Notes under the pieces: model-generated
The model's database searches: none
The model's input: only the letters and a program-made list of their open reading frames with translations
What the model was told of the DNA's origin: nothing
DNA from: Castor canadensis
Taxonomy: Eukaryota > Chordata > Mammalia > Rodentia > Castoridae
Direction: 5' to 3'
Length of the DNA stretch: 64,000 bases
Assembly (NCBI RefSeq): GCF_047511655.1
Contig: NC_133400.1
Coordinates: 2,579,001-2,643,000 of the forward strand
Program-made: the position numbers and the translations under genes
In this document: piece after piece, positions 11,701-23,179 of the stretch
Position numbering within the stretch: the stretch's first letter is position 1
Layout of the letters: each line of letters opens with the position of its first letter

Positions 11701-11949
11701 CCAACTCATTCCCAATCCCCACCTGGCATCTCGGGAACGCCATGGGTGCTGAGAGTGATGCCTGCCACAGAGGTGCAGGCGGCTGAGGGAATGGTCTGCC
11801 CTGGGGTGGCACCTGCCCTGCTGGCCTGCACGAGAGGCTTCCCCTTCCCCACAGCTGCCTTTGCTCCCAGTAGCCACCACCATCAGAGCAGGGGCAATGC
11901 CCAGCTGTGGCTGCAGGAGGCTGGAGGTAGAGCTCCCATCCAGCAATCC
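11701..11949. other. intergenic, no gene seen
   Basis: Unique, GC-rich sequence. Confidence 0.4.
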
Positions 11950-12400
11950 GTTGTGTCCTGGTTGATTAGTGAAAACCATTAGCATTTGTATGAACTAATT
12001 ATCTTCACCAACATCCAAACAGTACGGACAAGAAGTGATAGAATGTAGAGTAAGCTTTAAAGAAATCAAAGGCTCCTTGGTGGAGCTCAGGCCCTTCTTG
12101 GACCTGGTCCGTCCATAACTGGCCTCTCCTCTGTTTGTGGGATCGATCTGCAGGTCACACGCTGCTTTGGTTTGGGCTCTTAGACAGTTCTGCAGGGTTT
12201 CTAACTTGCTAAGGGAGCCAGCCTTATCTAGAGAATCTCCCAAAGGGATGACGGTCCTCAAATTTGCAACCGTGCATATGCTGTGTCTGTCTGCTTGATA
12301 CCTGGGGCTTATTTGGGGAATGATTGACAGTCACAATTATGGAAATGTACATCTGTTCTGGAATATAAAAGAATGTCGTGCATGGATCTCAAGTCTGTAG
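11950..12400. promoter_or_regulatory. candidate enhancer with PBX-MEIS composite motif
   Basis: This unique block holds 'gaactaattatcttc' near 11991, with a TAATTA homeodomain core, and TGATTGACAG at 12321-12330, a full match to the known PBX-MEIS composite site. 'tctggaatataaaag' follows near 12356. The block lacks repeat signatures. If functional it would most likely serve FOXL1, FOXC2 or FOXF1, which are regulated over long distances; that is inference. Confidence 0.35.
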
Positions 12401-12808
12401 TTGAAGGGTTGCTCACCTACATAGACACCCTGCACACTTGGCAAACCCAGAAACTCGCTCAGGTTCCTGCCCCCTGCCCCCAGAGGGAAGTCCTGCGCTG
12501 GGCCTTCACCAGGGAGCCGCCCTGCCTGTTTTGAACTTGTGTAAGTGGAATCTTACAGGCTGCGCCCGCTCACACCTGCATTCTTTGGCTTGACGCAATG
12601 TGCCATGTGTTTTTGTTGTTTTTATGCTGAAATTTTTCACACATTCAAGAGAAAATCATAGACAACCACGTGCAGAACCATCCAAATTTAGCAACAGGTA
12701 ACATATTCATGGCTGTCTCGCGTACGGGTTTCAAGGAACAAACACTATCAATTGTAATTCTCCCCCCCAGTCACCTTCCCCACGTCCTTCTTCAGAGTCA
12801 GCCACTCT
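12401..12808. other. intergenic, no gene seen
   Basis: Unique or unrecognised old sequence. The part from 12615 to 12720 may be an eroded L1 fragment, but I cannot place it firmly. Confidence 0.4.
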
Positions 12809-13140
12809 CGCTTTTCTTTTTGGCGGTACCGTGGTTTGAACTCAGGGCCTCGCACTTGCCAGGCAGGCACTCTACCCCTTGAGTTGCGTCTCCAGCCCTT
12901 TTTGCTTTACTTATTTTTCAGATCATGTCTCCATGCTTTTTTGCCCAGGCCACCCTCAAACCTCAATCCTCCCATTTATGCCTCTTGTGTAGCTGGGGTT
13001 ACTGGAGTGAGCCTCCACATCTGGCTTGTTTGTTGAGATGAGATCTCACTTTGTGACTGGCTGGCCTCAAAACTTGATCCTTCCTCTCTCTGCCTCACAT
13101 GTAGCTAGGATTATAGGCGTGAGCCACCAGTGCTGGCCAT
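12809..13140 (-). mobile_element. composite rodent SINE, reverse, near full length with extra B1-like unit
   Basis: From left to right it shows 'ttttggcggtaccgtggttt', 'ctctaccccttgagttgcg', 'cttatttttcagatcatgtc', then 'tagctggggttactggagtg' and a second 'tagctaggattataggcgtg' unit with 'agccaccagtgctggcc'. Two B1-like monomers appear to be present, unlike the shorter copies. Confidence 0.8.
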
Positions 13141-14576
13141 AGGCCACACTTCCGAAGTTCATAAACACGTGTTCTCTTGGATGCACATTTCCATAAAAAC
13201 ATAGAGTACTGTTATTTATATGTTGTAAAATGTATGTTTTTTAAGTATCATACCCATGAACAGTGGAGAACGGACCTGACATCACACACAACAGTCTTCC
13301 CATAAGGCTGCAACAGAGTTGAAAATTCCCACCACCCAGCAAGACTTTGCTCGTGGCTTTGCAGTGCTCATTTCAGGAAACCTACTGGGCTCCAGTCCAA
13401 AGCAGCTGGCTATGTCCAGTACACAATGCCACCCAAATCCCAGGCTCACAGCAAAGGAGGTAAGTACTGTTGTTTCAAGCTGCCATGTTTGAGGCTGTTT
13501 GTTACCCAGTGGTGAATTAACTAGAACCCCCAGCGGACTAAAGTCCTGAACGCAAATCCCTGTCTTTGAGCCGATTCCTGGGGAACCCACCCAGGCCGTT
13601 GTAAGGTCAGATGTCCTGTGTCCACAGTGTCAGCATCAAAGGCCCGTGACCTCCAGGTCAGTGGCTGTGACTGCTTCAGTGCAGATGTGTCCTGCACAGC
13701 TCTGTGGAGATGCCAGACTACACAGGGTCAGGGCATGCACCGACTGGCTGGGGTCAGGGGAGGGGGACACTGGTAGAGGGAGGCACAGGTGAGTGGAAGA
13801 AACTCAGACAGGGCTTAGCACCTGCTGGTGATTGTTGGGCCCAAGTCAGCATTAAAAGGAGCCTCCAGTTTCTGTCATTCACACAGAGTGACGCTTTGCA
13901 CAAGGTCCCTGCACAGTGAAATCATGTATAAAGGGGCCTGGGGCTCTGTGAAGGAGAGGTGAACAGAGGTGTGACCTGGACTCCAGCTCAACCCCCACTC
14001 CGAACTTCGTGGCCTCTGGGAGGTAAGTGGCAGAGGTGGGGGAGGGGACCCAGAACAAGAAGTCAGGATTTCCACCCAGGGTGAAAAGACCCTGCAGGGC
14101 AGTGGCCAGGAAGAAGGGGCTTTGGTCCCTTGACTGAGACTCCCTCCAGGGAACATCAAAGAGGCCCCCCTGCCTTGGGACCAGACCATGGCCTGGGAAC
14201 AGGGGCCAGGCCAGTCTGGGCTGAGGGAGGACTGGGAACTGGAACTTCCTTGTCACACATCCAACTCTTCTCAGATCTGATGGGTGGCCTGGGACAGCAC
14301 GTCCGTCATTGTCACCATAGTGGCTGTGTCTCAGAAGGCTTAGCCAAGTGTCCAACTTCACATCGCTTTCTGTTTCCTGCAAGGCATCCACTGAGCACTC
14401 GCACCTGCATCCTGCAGGGAGCAGATTGAGCCCGAGTGGTCCCGGCCAGTTGCACCTGGACAATCACTGTCATCAGAGGAGCTCCGAATTCACAGCTAGA
14501 CCCATCTGTCGCCAAGTCCATCTGTAAGCATCAACTGTTTTAGAAGTAATTTGCTTTTATAAAATGCACCTTCTTA
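13141..14576. other. intergenic, includes a possible MaLR LTR remnant
   Basis: Around 13457-13530 'taagtactgttgtttcaagc' and 'gctgtttgttacccagtgg' recall the 3' part of MaLR-type LTRs (gtttcaagccactaagtttg, tttgttacagcagc). The rest is unique. A 194-codon open frame on the minus strand at 13879-14463 has no recognised domain and I treat it as chance. Confidence 0.35.
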
Positions 14577-14667
14577 AGCAGCTGGGCTGTAGCTCAGTGG
14601 CAGACCACCTGCCTAGCATGCCGAGGCACTGGATGTTAGCCCTGTACCATAAAAAAAATAAAGGAGC
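14577..14667 (+). mobile_element. ID-like tRNA-derived SINE
   Basis: The 'gctgggctgtagctcagtgg' and 'cctgcctagcatgccgagg' blocks followed by an A-rich tail are the ID family (tRNA-Ala-derived, with A and B boxes). It abuts a composite SINE downstream. Confidence 0.85.
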
Positions 14668-14960
14668 CAGGCATGGTGGCTCATGCCTGTAATCCTAGCT
14701 ATTCGGAGGCTGAGATCACGAGGATCATAGTTCGAGGCCATCAGGGCAAAAAGAATTCATGAGACCCCATCTCAACAGACAGGTGTGTGCACCTGTTACC
14801 CCAGTGATGGCTGGCAGTGTAAAATAGGAGGATCTCGGTCCAGGTAGCTCCAAAATAACTACACAAAATAGGGCTGGAGGAGGGGCTCAAGTTGTGGAGC
14901 ACCTGCCTAGCAAGTGTGAGGGTCTGAGTTCAACCCCCAGTACCACCAAAAAAAAAAGAG
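14668..14960 (+). mobile_element. composite rodent SINE, near full length
   Basis: It begins with 'gccaggcatggtggctcatg' and 'cctgtaatcctagctattcg' and ends with 'gctcaagttgtggagcacc', 'tctgagttcaacccccagta' and a poly(A) run. It sits tail-to-head behind the ID copy. Confidence 0.9.
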
Positions 14961-15089
14961 AAAACAAGTAAAAAATCCAAAAGGATTTTTAAAAAATGAG
15001 GAAACAAGTCAAAAATCTAAAAAGATTTTAAAATTTTTAATTGACACAGAGTAACTGTCCATGCTTATGGGAACAGTGTACTCCTTCTG

Positions 15090-15200
15090 TATATGCACCT
15101 CAGTCCTGCCACTGTGTGACCTCAGGTCAGTGCCTTAACCTCTCTGGGCTCCCTTCTTCATCTATGCAAAGGACCCTGTGAGGGTTTGTGAGGATCAAGG
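15090..15200 (+). repeat. MIR-like fragment
   Basis: The sequence 'actgtgtgacctcaggtcag' and 'taacctctctgggctccc' is the MIR core in forward orientation. Confidence 0.65.
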
Positions 15201-15917
15201 GAGGTATCACAACACATTAAATATCATTTTAAGCTGTGCTGGCTTTGAGGACACAGGTGTGAAGGAAAGGGAAGAACTGTGGAAAGGAAAAAGTTTTATC
15301 TCTTTCAGAAAAACACCCATGTGTCTTAAGTGGAGGTCTGTTTTCCAATTGTGATGACACCAGCTGCCACCCTCCACCCCACTCGTCCTCTGAGCTCCGT
15401 AGAAAGGAGCCCAGAAAGCAGGTCCAGGTTGTTGGTGTCTAAACAGGCCCCCAGCCTCTCAGACGCTGGGCTCTGGCAGACCGAGCAGACCCAGCGTGTT
15501 TTCCTGGGCGCTCAGGACTGTCTAGACGGGGCCGGGCTGTGTCCGAGCATGTGGCTGTGGGGCCTGACAGGTCCCTTGGCAGCAGCCCGGGCTGACGATT
15601 GGCGCCAGGGCCATGAGGATGACAGAGTGGTGAAACCTCCTGAGTTGGGCGTCACATCAGATCGGGTGGCTGCCAGCTCCCCAGCGGCTGATGGAGTGAT
15701 AGGAGGGACATGACAGACAGCCTGGGGCTGGCCGGCCACACCCAGGCTGGGGAGCCAGTGTGGGCGGTGAAAAGGAGTACGGGGCCTGCAGGAAAGCATC
15801 CCAATTCTGTGCACATCACTGGCCAGAGGAGAAATGAAACTGCCACATAAGGAAGAGTGGAGGCATCAGGGCGTGAGGTCACGAGCAGTGTGGGTCTTGT
15901 TTGCCTTCCTGGCTTGA
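15201..15917. other. intergenic, no gene seen
   Basis: Unique sequence. A 127-codon frame starting near 15330 has no recognised domain. Confidence 0.5.
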
Positions 15918-16445
15918 AAGGGTATGGATAGGTGGATGGATGGATGGGTGGATGGCTGGATGGATGGAAGGATGGATGGGTGGGTGGGTGGGTGAATGGA
16001 TGGGTGGGTGGATGGGTGGATGGGTGGGTGGGTGGATGGTAGGGTCAATGGATGGGTGGATGGAAGGGTCAATGGGTGGACTGATGGATGAATGGATGGG
16101 TGGATGGATGGATGAATGGGTGGGCAGGTGGGTGGATGGATGGGTGGATAGATGGATGGATAAGATAGATAGATAAAGAGACAGATAGGAAGTAGATTGT
16201 AGATGGATCAAATGAGAGAAAGAGATGATAGATGATAGAGACAGGTGGATGACAGATGGATGGATGGATAGATAAATGATAGATGATTGATAGATAGATA
16301 GATGATAGATAGATGCTAGATAGAAAGACAGATGGATAAATGGAGGGATGGATGGTGGATGGACTAAATTAGAGCTAGAGAGAGAGAGATGATAGAGACG
16401 GGAGACAGGTGGCTGATGGATGGTGAGATGAAGAGAAAGACATGG
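15918..16445 (+). repeat. compound (TGGA)n / (TGGG)n / (TAGA)n tetranucleotide array
   Basis: The first half is TGGA and TGGG units; from about 16140 it shifts to TAGA and GATA units with interruptions. It produces long artefactual open frames rich in Trp, Met and Gly on one strand and Pro, Ser, His and Ile on the other. Confidence 0.95.
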
Positions 16446-16594
16446 ATGGTAGGAAGACAATACAGATGAGTCTATAGAACTATAGAGAAAAGTGTCAATA
16501 GGGATATGCCAGTCAGGAAGATTTGAGCGGTGGCTGGATATTTGACTATTTTGAGGAATCACTTGCCTTTTTAGGTGTGCTGTTGGCACATAGT

Positions 16595-16745
16595 GTGGGA
16601 TGTGACTGGGACAACCAGAACTCTCCCATGAGAAAGAGTCATAGAAGACATGATGTGATCAAAGCACAGCATGGAAATATCACAATGAACCCCCCACAGT
16701 GTACAAGTAATATGTGCTAATAAAAATAATAAAACAAAACAAAAG
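16595..16745 (+). mobile_element. L1 3'-end fragment
   Basis: It ends 'gaaatatcacaatgaacccc', 'gtacaagtaatatgtgctaa' and 'taaaaataataaaac'. The same terminal wording recurs at 27230-27295 (forward) and 32505-32620 (reverse), so it is a dispersed family with an L1-like 3' end. Confidence 0.6.
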
Positions 16746-18257
16746 AATTCACCCATGAGCTCACTTTGTACCTGCCAAGGAGATGGGCTTCCCTGCGTCT
16801 CTTGCACCTCTAAGCCCTTGAACTCAGGATGAAATCAAATAAGGCCACCATGTAGTGAGGGCAAATTGTCCACCAACCCTCTCATCTTAGAATGCGGCTG
16901 TCCTGGCAGGGGCAGCCAGCCTCAGGGTTCACTGGCCACATACAGCTCTTTAAATGTAAATAATGAAATCAGATGGGCATGAAAGCCATTTCACTGCTCT
17001 AACAGCCACACGTGGCTGGTGGTGACCGCATCCCATGGATGGTGCAGTTCTAGAACTGTCAATGGTCACGGAAGATGGCACTGTTCTGGGGAGTCGAGGT
17101 CTGAGGACAGATGGCCAGTGCAGAGGTGGTTTGATGCAGGATGATAGGGTGGCATGAGGGAAATGCAGACTTGGGTTCCGCCCAGCAGCCCCTTCTCTGG
17201 GGAGCCTCCTTCCCCATTTCCCCCGGGGCTCAGGAGAGCCCTGTGCTCACGTGTAGTGCAGAGGGCAGACGTTAATTGACATATGCACGGCATGCTCTTC
17301 TTGTCACCCAATCTGTGGGTGTCCCCTGTTTGCCAGCCCCCAGAGCTGGCCCCCATGTGTTACAGGGAGCTCTAGGTCTGCACCTGGCATTTCCTCTGCA
17401 CTCCAAGTTTAGCAGCGTCCCCCCAGCTTTTCACTCCCAGGACAATATTTACTTGTGCCCAACAGACAGAGCAGGCTGGTGATGCCACCCGTGCTCCCTG
17501 ATGCTCAAGGACCATAAATAGTTCGAGCCCACAGCCCAATCATGGCTCACCACTAACGCCCAAGACCCTTCTACCCACTCTGCCTCGACCCAGGCAGGCC
17601 CTGACAGCCCACTGGTCTCTTTTCTGTGATATCACCAATTTCCAAATGACCTGCGCCTACTTACAAGTCTATAAACGATAAGAAATGTGCAGTAGGGTCT
17701 GGTGCTCTGCACCAATAATCCTGGTCTCCCACCAACAGAATTACACATTTGTGCCCTGTTTGAGGCCAGTTTGGCCATATGACTGCCCTGACCCAGTGAG
17801 GTAAGAGCAAAAGTGTCACCTGCCACTCTGCAAACCAGCCATAGTTCACCAAGCCCTGTCCTTCAGGTTCTTCCCTGGTTTGCAGCTGAAATGTGAAGAC
17901 AGCGTGGGTCAGTGGCACCTCCAACCTGCCAGGGACATTCTGCATTAGCAAGAAACCAATAGTTGTTGAAGTCACTGAGATCAGAAGCCACTTGTTATAG
18001 TGTTGGAACTGGCCCATCGTGACAGCTATGAAGCAGCTATGGAAGTGGTGGTTCCAATAGTTAGACCAAGCACAGGACAGCTTGTGAGTGGTTCAAATGA
18101 CTAAACGGCTTTATAGGACTTGTCTTCAGAGCAGGGACAACTTTGGAGCTTCCTCACTCTGCCTGACACTGAGCTCACACATCTCAGGGGCGAGGGCACA
18201 CATGCAACCTTTTAGAACAGGCAAGGCTTTGGAAGAAATGAAGTAAGTCTCTAAAAG
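16746..18257. other. intergenic, no gene seen; possible LTR remnant
   Basis: Mostly unrecognised sequence. The part at 17880-18010 ('tgttgaagtcactgagatca', 'gccacttgttatagtg') may be a MaLR-type LTR tail. No coding region is supported. Confidence 0.4.
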
Positions 18258-18535
18258 GTCCTGTGTTAGCTTTCTGTCACTGTGACAAAACACCCAAGAC
18301 AATCAACATAAAAGGAAGACACGTTTACTTTGGCTCAGCTTCTGAAGTTTCAGTCCATGGTCCCTTGCTCACCTTACCTCATGGTGCCTGGGAAGAGGAG
18401 AGAGAGAGAAGAAGGGCCACATGCCCCCCCCCCACCGCCATGACCCCACCTCCCCGTAGAGCCGCAAGCTGGCGTCCAAAGCCTTTGACACATGGCTTTG
18501 GGGGGACACTTATCCAAACTGCAGTAGGGACATTG
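18258..18535. repeat. dispersed rodent repeat, inverse orientation to the copy at 62935-63557
   Basis: It begins 'tagctttctgtcactgtgac' and 'acgtttactttggctcagc', then has a GA-rich stretch, and ends 'ggctttggggggacacttat'. The complement of the 63.5 kb element carries the same start (ctgtgatgacatacctgag). I recognise it as a common interspersed element but not its family name. Confidence 0.6.
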
Positions 18536-18889
18536 ATGCCTCCATCCTAAGGCTTATGGCGACCCTTGGCACCTGCCACGGATTTGTCTCTGGCACACAA
18601 CTGAGACCCAGGACCGTTCCAGACTCTAGGGCACTAGTTAGGAACAGCTCTCTGCTACTGCTCAGGAAAGGGACTTCCACAGCCAGACTTCTACATAAAG
18701 AGACAACCAGGATGACCTTGGCCGACACTCACACTTGTGCCCCCTGAATCGTTCACGCAAGCCCCCTACATGTGGGCTTTGGCAGATGTGAGTTTGTGCA
18801 GCTGCACAGCACAGCTCAGTGCTGCAGGGCAGCTCTACCTGTCAGCCGTGGCTTCCTGCAGTCTTCTGACGTCAGCACCAACCCGTGAC
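18536..18889. other. intergenic, no gene seen
   Basis: Unique sequence. Confidence 0.45.
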
Positions 18890-18990
18890 TCTGGTTTTCG
18901 GTATTTTGCAGATCTGAGGATGGAACCCAGGGCCTTGTGCAAGGTGGGAGAGCACTGCACCCCCCGAGCCACACACCCATGTGCTTCAGG
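18890..18990 (-). repeat. eroded SINE right-arm fragment, reverse
   Basis: It contains 'gaggatggaacccagggcct', 'ttgtgcaaggtgggagagc' and 'actgcaccccccgagccac', the complement of an ID-like SINE arm with several substitutions. Confidence 0.65.
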
Positions 18991-20424
18991 TTTGATTCTT
19001 TAAGTGCGCACTGCGGTGATGTGTTTCCTGCGAGCAGAGTAATCCCACAGCAGAGAACACACCTGCCTTCGACGGATTGCTCATGGGGGATGACATCCCT
19101 TTCCAATCAACAATCTCACAGGGAGGTTTGTCACGTCATGTGGGAGGAGCTTTCTGGCCAGGTAAGAATCATCACTTCCTAGAGAATTTCTTCCTGTGTG
19201 TGTGTCCTGGAGAGAGTGTCCTGGCTTCTTCCACCTGGGTCCGGAGCTGCCCCAATTTGCAGGAGTGAGAACCATGGTGGGACAGTCTGTGGTCCTCGGA
19301 GAGAAGCTGCAGGGTACAGAGCACAGAGCAGAGGTGGCATATGCTCCCCTTCATCAGGAGATTCTTCCCCCCATGGCAGCAGAGACTGTTGGAAGTTGGC
19401 ACTGCTCCAGGTGTTAGCGATGGGGCCAAACATATAATTTTCAGATGGCCATTTCTGTCTCTAAAACGTTAAATACTGTCTGACCACAGTTGCAAAATCC
19501 TCGCACGCAGTCGTGGGTTGGCCCCAGTGTTTGGTCCCTGGGCAGAGGCGACTGCAAACACTAAACAATCACTGGGCAGTTCCCAAGGCCCAGAGCCAAG
19601 CTCAGAGCTACTGCCGCCCAGGGCCTCCCGGAAAAGGCTGGCCAGGGCTGAGGCAGGAGGGCTGTTTGACCGCCACAGGCCATCCACTGTGGGAGGCCGT
19701 GCTGGTCTGTGGGCCCGAGGTTGGACCAGGTCAGTGGGCTGGGAGGTGGAGGCAGAGCAGAGAGGCCCTGGGACAGATGGCATACATGGTCCTGCCTAGC
19801 ATCTGTGTTGTTCAGTGGATCCTGTGACCCGCGCTGTCACAGGAGGTCTCTCCCTCCCTCCCAATGCTTGGTGCAGGAAGTGGAGAGGGAGCTGGGAGCA
19901 GGAAGACCCTGATGCTGAGTGAGCTTCAAACTGAGCACAGATCAGCCTTGGGCCTAGGAGCAGGGCTTTGTGGCCACTTCTGCCCATGTGCCTTGACCCT
20001 GTCTGTTCATGACAACAGCTGCCCACCACAAGTCTGAGGATGTCCCCAGCAACAGACACTGGGCCCTCACTCACGCCAGGAAGCACCATCCGTCCAGAAG
20101 CAATCCCTGACTGAGCATGAGCTGGCGTCAGAGGATAGCACCCACTGTCTTTGCATGGGACAGCTGAGGTGTGTGCTGTGTCTCCTCCTCAGTAATGCAG
20201 TCCTACCTTGCACCCCTGCTCCTTGATGGGTGCTTTCCAGACCCACCTCTGAAATAAAGTCCATGTACCAAGTCCTTGCTGTGGCTTCACTCCTGGAGAA
20301 GACAGGCTTTGGCACAGACCTGGTGACAGGAGGGCTGTTGGGAAAGTCCTTTCTGCCACCACAGCTGGTTTCTTCCTTCTGAATTCTGTCACTAGAGACT
20401 TCTGTGGGTTTTAAAGACCGAGTG
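18991..20424. other. intergenic, no gene seen
   Basis: Unique, moderately GC-rich sequence with many overlapping chance frames on both strands, none with a recognised domain. Confidence 0.5.
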
Positions 20425-20965
20425 CTGCTCTTAGGTCCAGCAAGTCCTCTTGTGGATACAGAGCCAGAGGAAGTGAAGGTAGGGACTCAAACAGAAGTCT
20501 GCCCACACGTGTTCACAGAAGCATGATTCACAAGAGCCAAGACGCTGGGGGCAGCCCACAAGCGGTGGAAAGATGAACAGATGAGCAAAAGGGGTCAGTC
20601 TACCCCATGCAACATTAATGAGCCTTTAAGCGAGGAAGTCCTGGATGGGCTTCCACGGGGATGGACCTGGATCCACTCTGCTAAATGAAGGAAGGAAGGT
20701 GCAATCCCACTTGCACGAGATGCTTCGCGTAGTCTGCTTGCAGAGGCCGGAAGGAGGACATAAGTGCCAGGGGCAGGGCACGAGGGGAGGGGGCTGGCAT
20801 TGATGGGACAGAGCTTCTGTTGGAGGTGAAACAGTTTGGAGAGAGGGTGGCCACGGTTGTACCACGTCAGTGTGACCGATGCCTCTGAGCTGTTCACTCA
20901 AAGACGGGAAACTTCATGTTAGGTGTATTTTATCACCATCAAAAATAAGAAACTAAGCAACCTAA
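20425..20965 (+). repeat. old L1 3' ORF2 and 3'UTR fragment
   Basis: It contains 'gttcacagaagcatgattca' and 'aagagccaagacgctggggg', like 'cactattcacaatagccaag' of L1. It ends near 'gttaggtgtattttatcacc' with 'atcaaaaataagaaac', the old L1 3' terminus. It is strongly diverged. Confidence 0.6.
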
Positions 20966-21604
20966 AAATAGCAGCTGAGGTCTGGGAACATCAGAACCCA
21001 TGGGAGACAGCATATCAGCCCTCCAACCCCCACCACCAGGAAGCATGTTGTCAAGTGACACAGCCAGATAACTTGTCACCAAGGCCCCTTTTTCCAGTGA
21101 CATCCCATCTGTCTCACCCCCACCACACCAATGCCAAGCCCACCACTCTATCTACAGAGCCACCTTCCAGACGCAGCTGACAGGGTGGTTCCTGCATGGC
21201 CTCCAAGTCCATCAGGTCCTTCTCACATTCCATGTGGCCACAGCACCTGCCCGCTCGGTCACCAACCCGCTCCTCTAAATCGACTCACTTGTCTCTAACA
21301 AAATCCACTTTACAAGAAAACTTTGTGTGTCTTACACAAATGCAAAAGCAACAGGGGGAGCCCTACAGAGAGATCAATTAACTACAAAAATGGAAAACGA
21401 GTGCCAGGAAAATGGCGCCACACCAGTGGTCACTTCACCCGCACACTGGCTGCCTGAGGCTGAGCTGAGCTTTGTCTCTGTTTAAGATGAGGATGGGGCA
21501 TGCTGTCCACGTGTGTCTACACAGCAGTGCCAGTCAGAGGCTTCCCATCATGGAATCAGAACTCTTCAGTGAGTGAAATGAAAGAACTTTCTACATTTTT
21601 AACT
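20966..21604. other. intergenic, no gene seen
   Basis: Unique sequence, C-rich in the first half. Confidence 0.45.
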
Positions 21605-21846
21605 CAAACATGTTTTGGGGTTTTTTGTTTGTTTGTTTTTGGTGGGACTAGGGTTTGAACTCAGGTCCTCATGCTTGCAAAGCAGGTGCTCTGCCACTTG
21701 AGCACTTCCAGACCATTTGGCTCTGTTATCTTAGAGACAGGGTCTCTTGCACTATTTGCCCAGGCCCCTTTAAGCCTCAGATCCTCTCTATCTCCATCTT
21801 CCAAATAGCTAGGATTACAGGCATGAGCCACTGGCGCCTGGCTCTA
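21605..21846 (-). mobile_element. composite rodent SINE, reverse
   Basis: The T-rich head with GTTT repeats is followed by 'ggtgggactagggtttgaac', 'tctgccacttgagcacttcc' and 'tagctaggattacaggcatg', then 'agccactggcgcctggctct'. It is a near full-length reverse copy. Confidence 0.9.
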
Positions 21847-22529
21847 GCTCAAATGTGTTTATCATCAGGTCTGGTGTCCCACCAAATATCCGGTCTCAGG
21901 AATGCCCAGTGAGCTGGGGACACTGAGGCTCGAAGAACTGCCCAGCTCCCTGGCCAGCTCTGACCAAGTGGATGTGGCTGAGGACTTCATCCTCAGGATG
22001 AAGGAAGGAAGTGGAACTGATCCCACTTCCAGCTCCAGCAGGAGAGACACCATGGCCTATGTGGAATGTCTGCAAGGCCATAGGATGGGCAGGCAGCAGA
22101 GGGGACCAGGGACTTGACATCCCCAAATCACCATGTCACAAGTCCTCACCAGGTTTCCACAAGTTGACCCAGCAGCCCTCCTCCCCGAGGTCATTTCAGC
22201 CCACCCGTCACTATCTTGAAGTGCCTACCCTGACAGCTTGTTCCGACCTGTGCCCACCTCCTGTGTGGTCCCCTCACCCAGGGACCTAAGCTTACGACTC
22301 ATATTAGAGTTGAAAGAGGCAAGATGAGGTGGCCGGGGTCCCATGGCGAGGGAACGACAGGGCTGTGGCTCCAGACCCCATGCTTGGCCTCTCTGCCAGG
22401 ACCCCAAAGGGGAGCCATGCCTGGAACTTTGCAAGCCTTGTCTCCATGGCCTGGAACACAGGGCAGCGCCTGGGCCAGCAGAGATGCCCGTCTGTATTTA
22501 CCCCGTGGCCGCGTCAGCTGCCTCCTCCC
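21847..22529. other. intergenic, no gene seen
   Basis: Unique sequence. Confidence 0.45.
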
Positions 22530-22690
22530 ACAGCACTGGATCATCGAGTAGACACAACAAACTTTTAATAACTCTGCACGGCTCTGACCCAGAAGTGTAT
22601 TTTTACCCTGGTGAGTCAGCCATTTATTTGTCAATAGAGGCCAGTAAAGGAAAAAGCCCGGGGGCCACTTATAAACAGAATGTTGCCCCT
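22530..22690. promoter_or_regulatory. unique block with AP-1 motif, weak regulatory candidate
   Basis: It contains 'ggtgagtcagccatttattt' near 22610, where TGAGTCA is the AP-1 consensus, and 'caacaaacttttaataac' near 22556. Only motif content supports it. Confidence 0.25.
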
Positions 22691-23179
22691 GGAGACGGCG
22701 TCCCAGGAAGCTGAGTGGTCTAGAAACACTCTTGGTCCTGAACCATCTGCACCGCAGACTCGATGCAGGAGGTGTCTGGGAGATGGGGGGGCAGAGGCAC
22801 TGCGGGCTTGGAAGCAGACAGCATCAGGGCTGAGTACGTGGGTCCCAGGAAAGAGCTGCATCTCAGCTCTACCACCTACAAACATGCAGGCAGGGTTCCT
22901 GCACGGGCCTCGGCTTCCCGTCTGTGAAATGGGCATGATGACGCCAGCCTTGCAGGGAGGGCTCTGCCTAGGTTCTGGGACATGGGGTAGACTTCAGATG
23001 TCACTAATATGACTAACATGCTGGTGGGGTTGGGATGTCGGTGGGATGGGGAGAGAGACGTACACAGGATTTACTCCCCGACATCTGCTGCATTAGCAAA
23101 GGACCTACTGTGTACTGGGCACAGACTGGAAGAAGCATGTGTAGATGTAGCCCCTCTGGAAACAGTAAGAAGTGGAGGA
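22691..23179. other. intergenic, no gene seen
   Basis: Unique sequence. Confidence 0.4.

Noticed and set aside
15879-16589. 236-codon Ser/His/Pro/Ile-rich minus frame
   Set aside because: Translation of the TGGA/TAGA tetranucleotide array.
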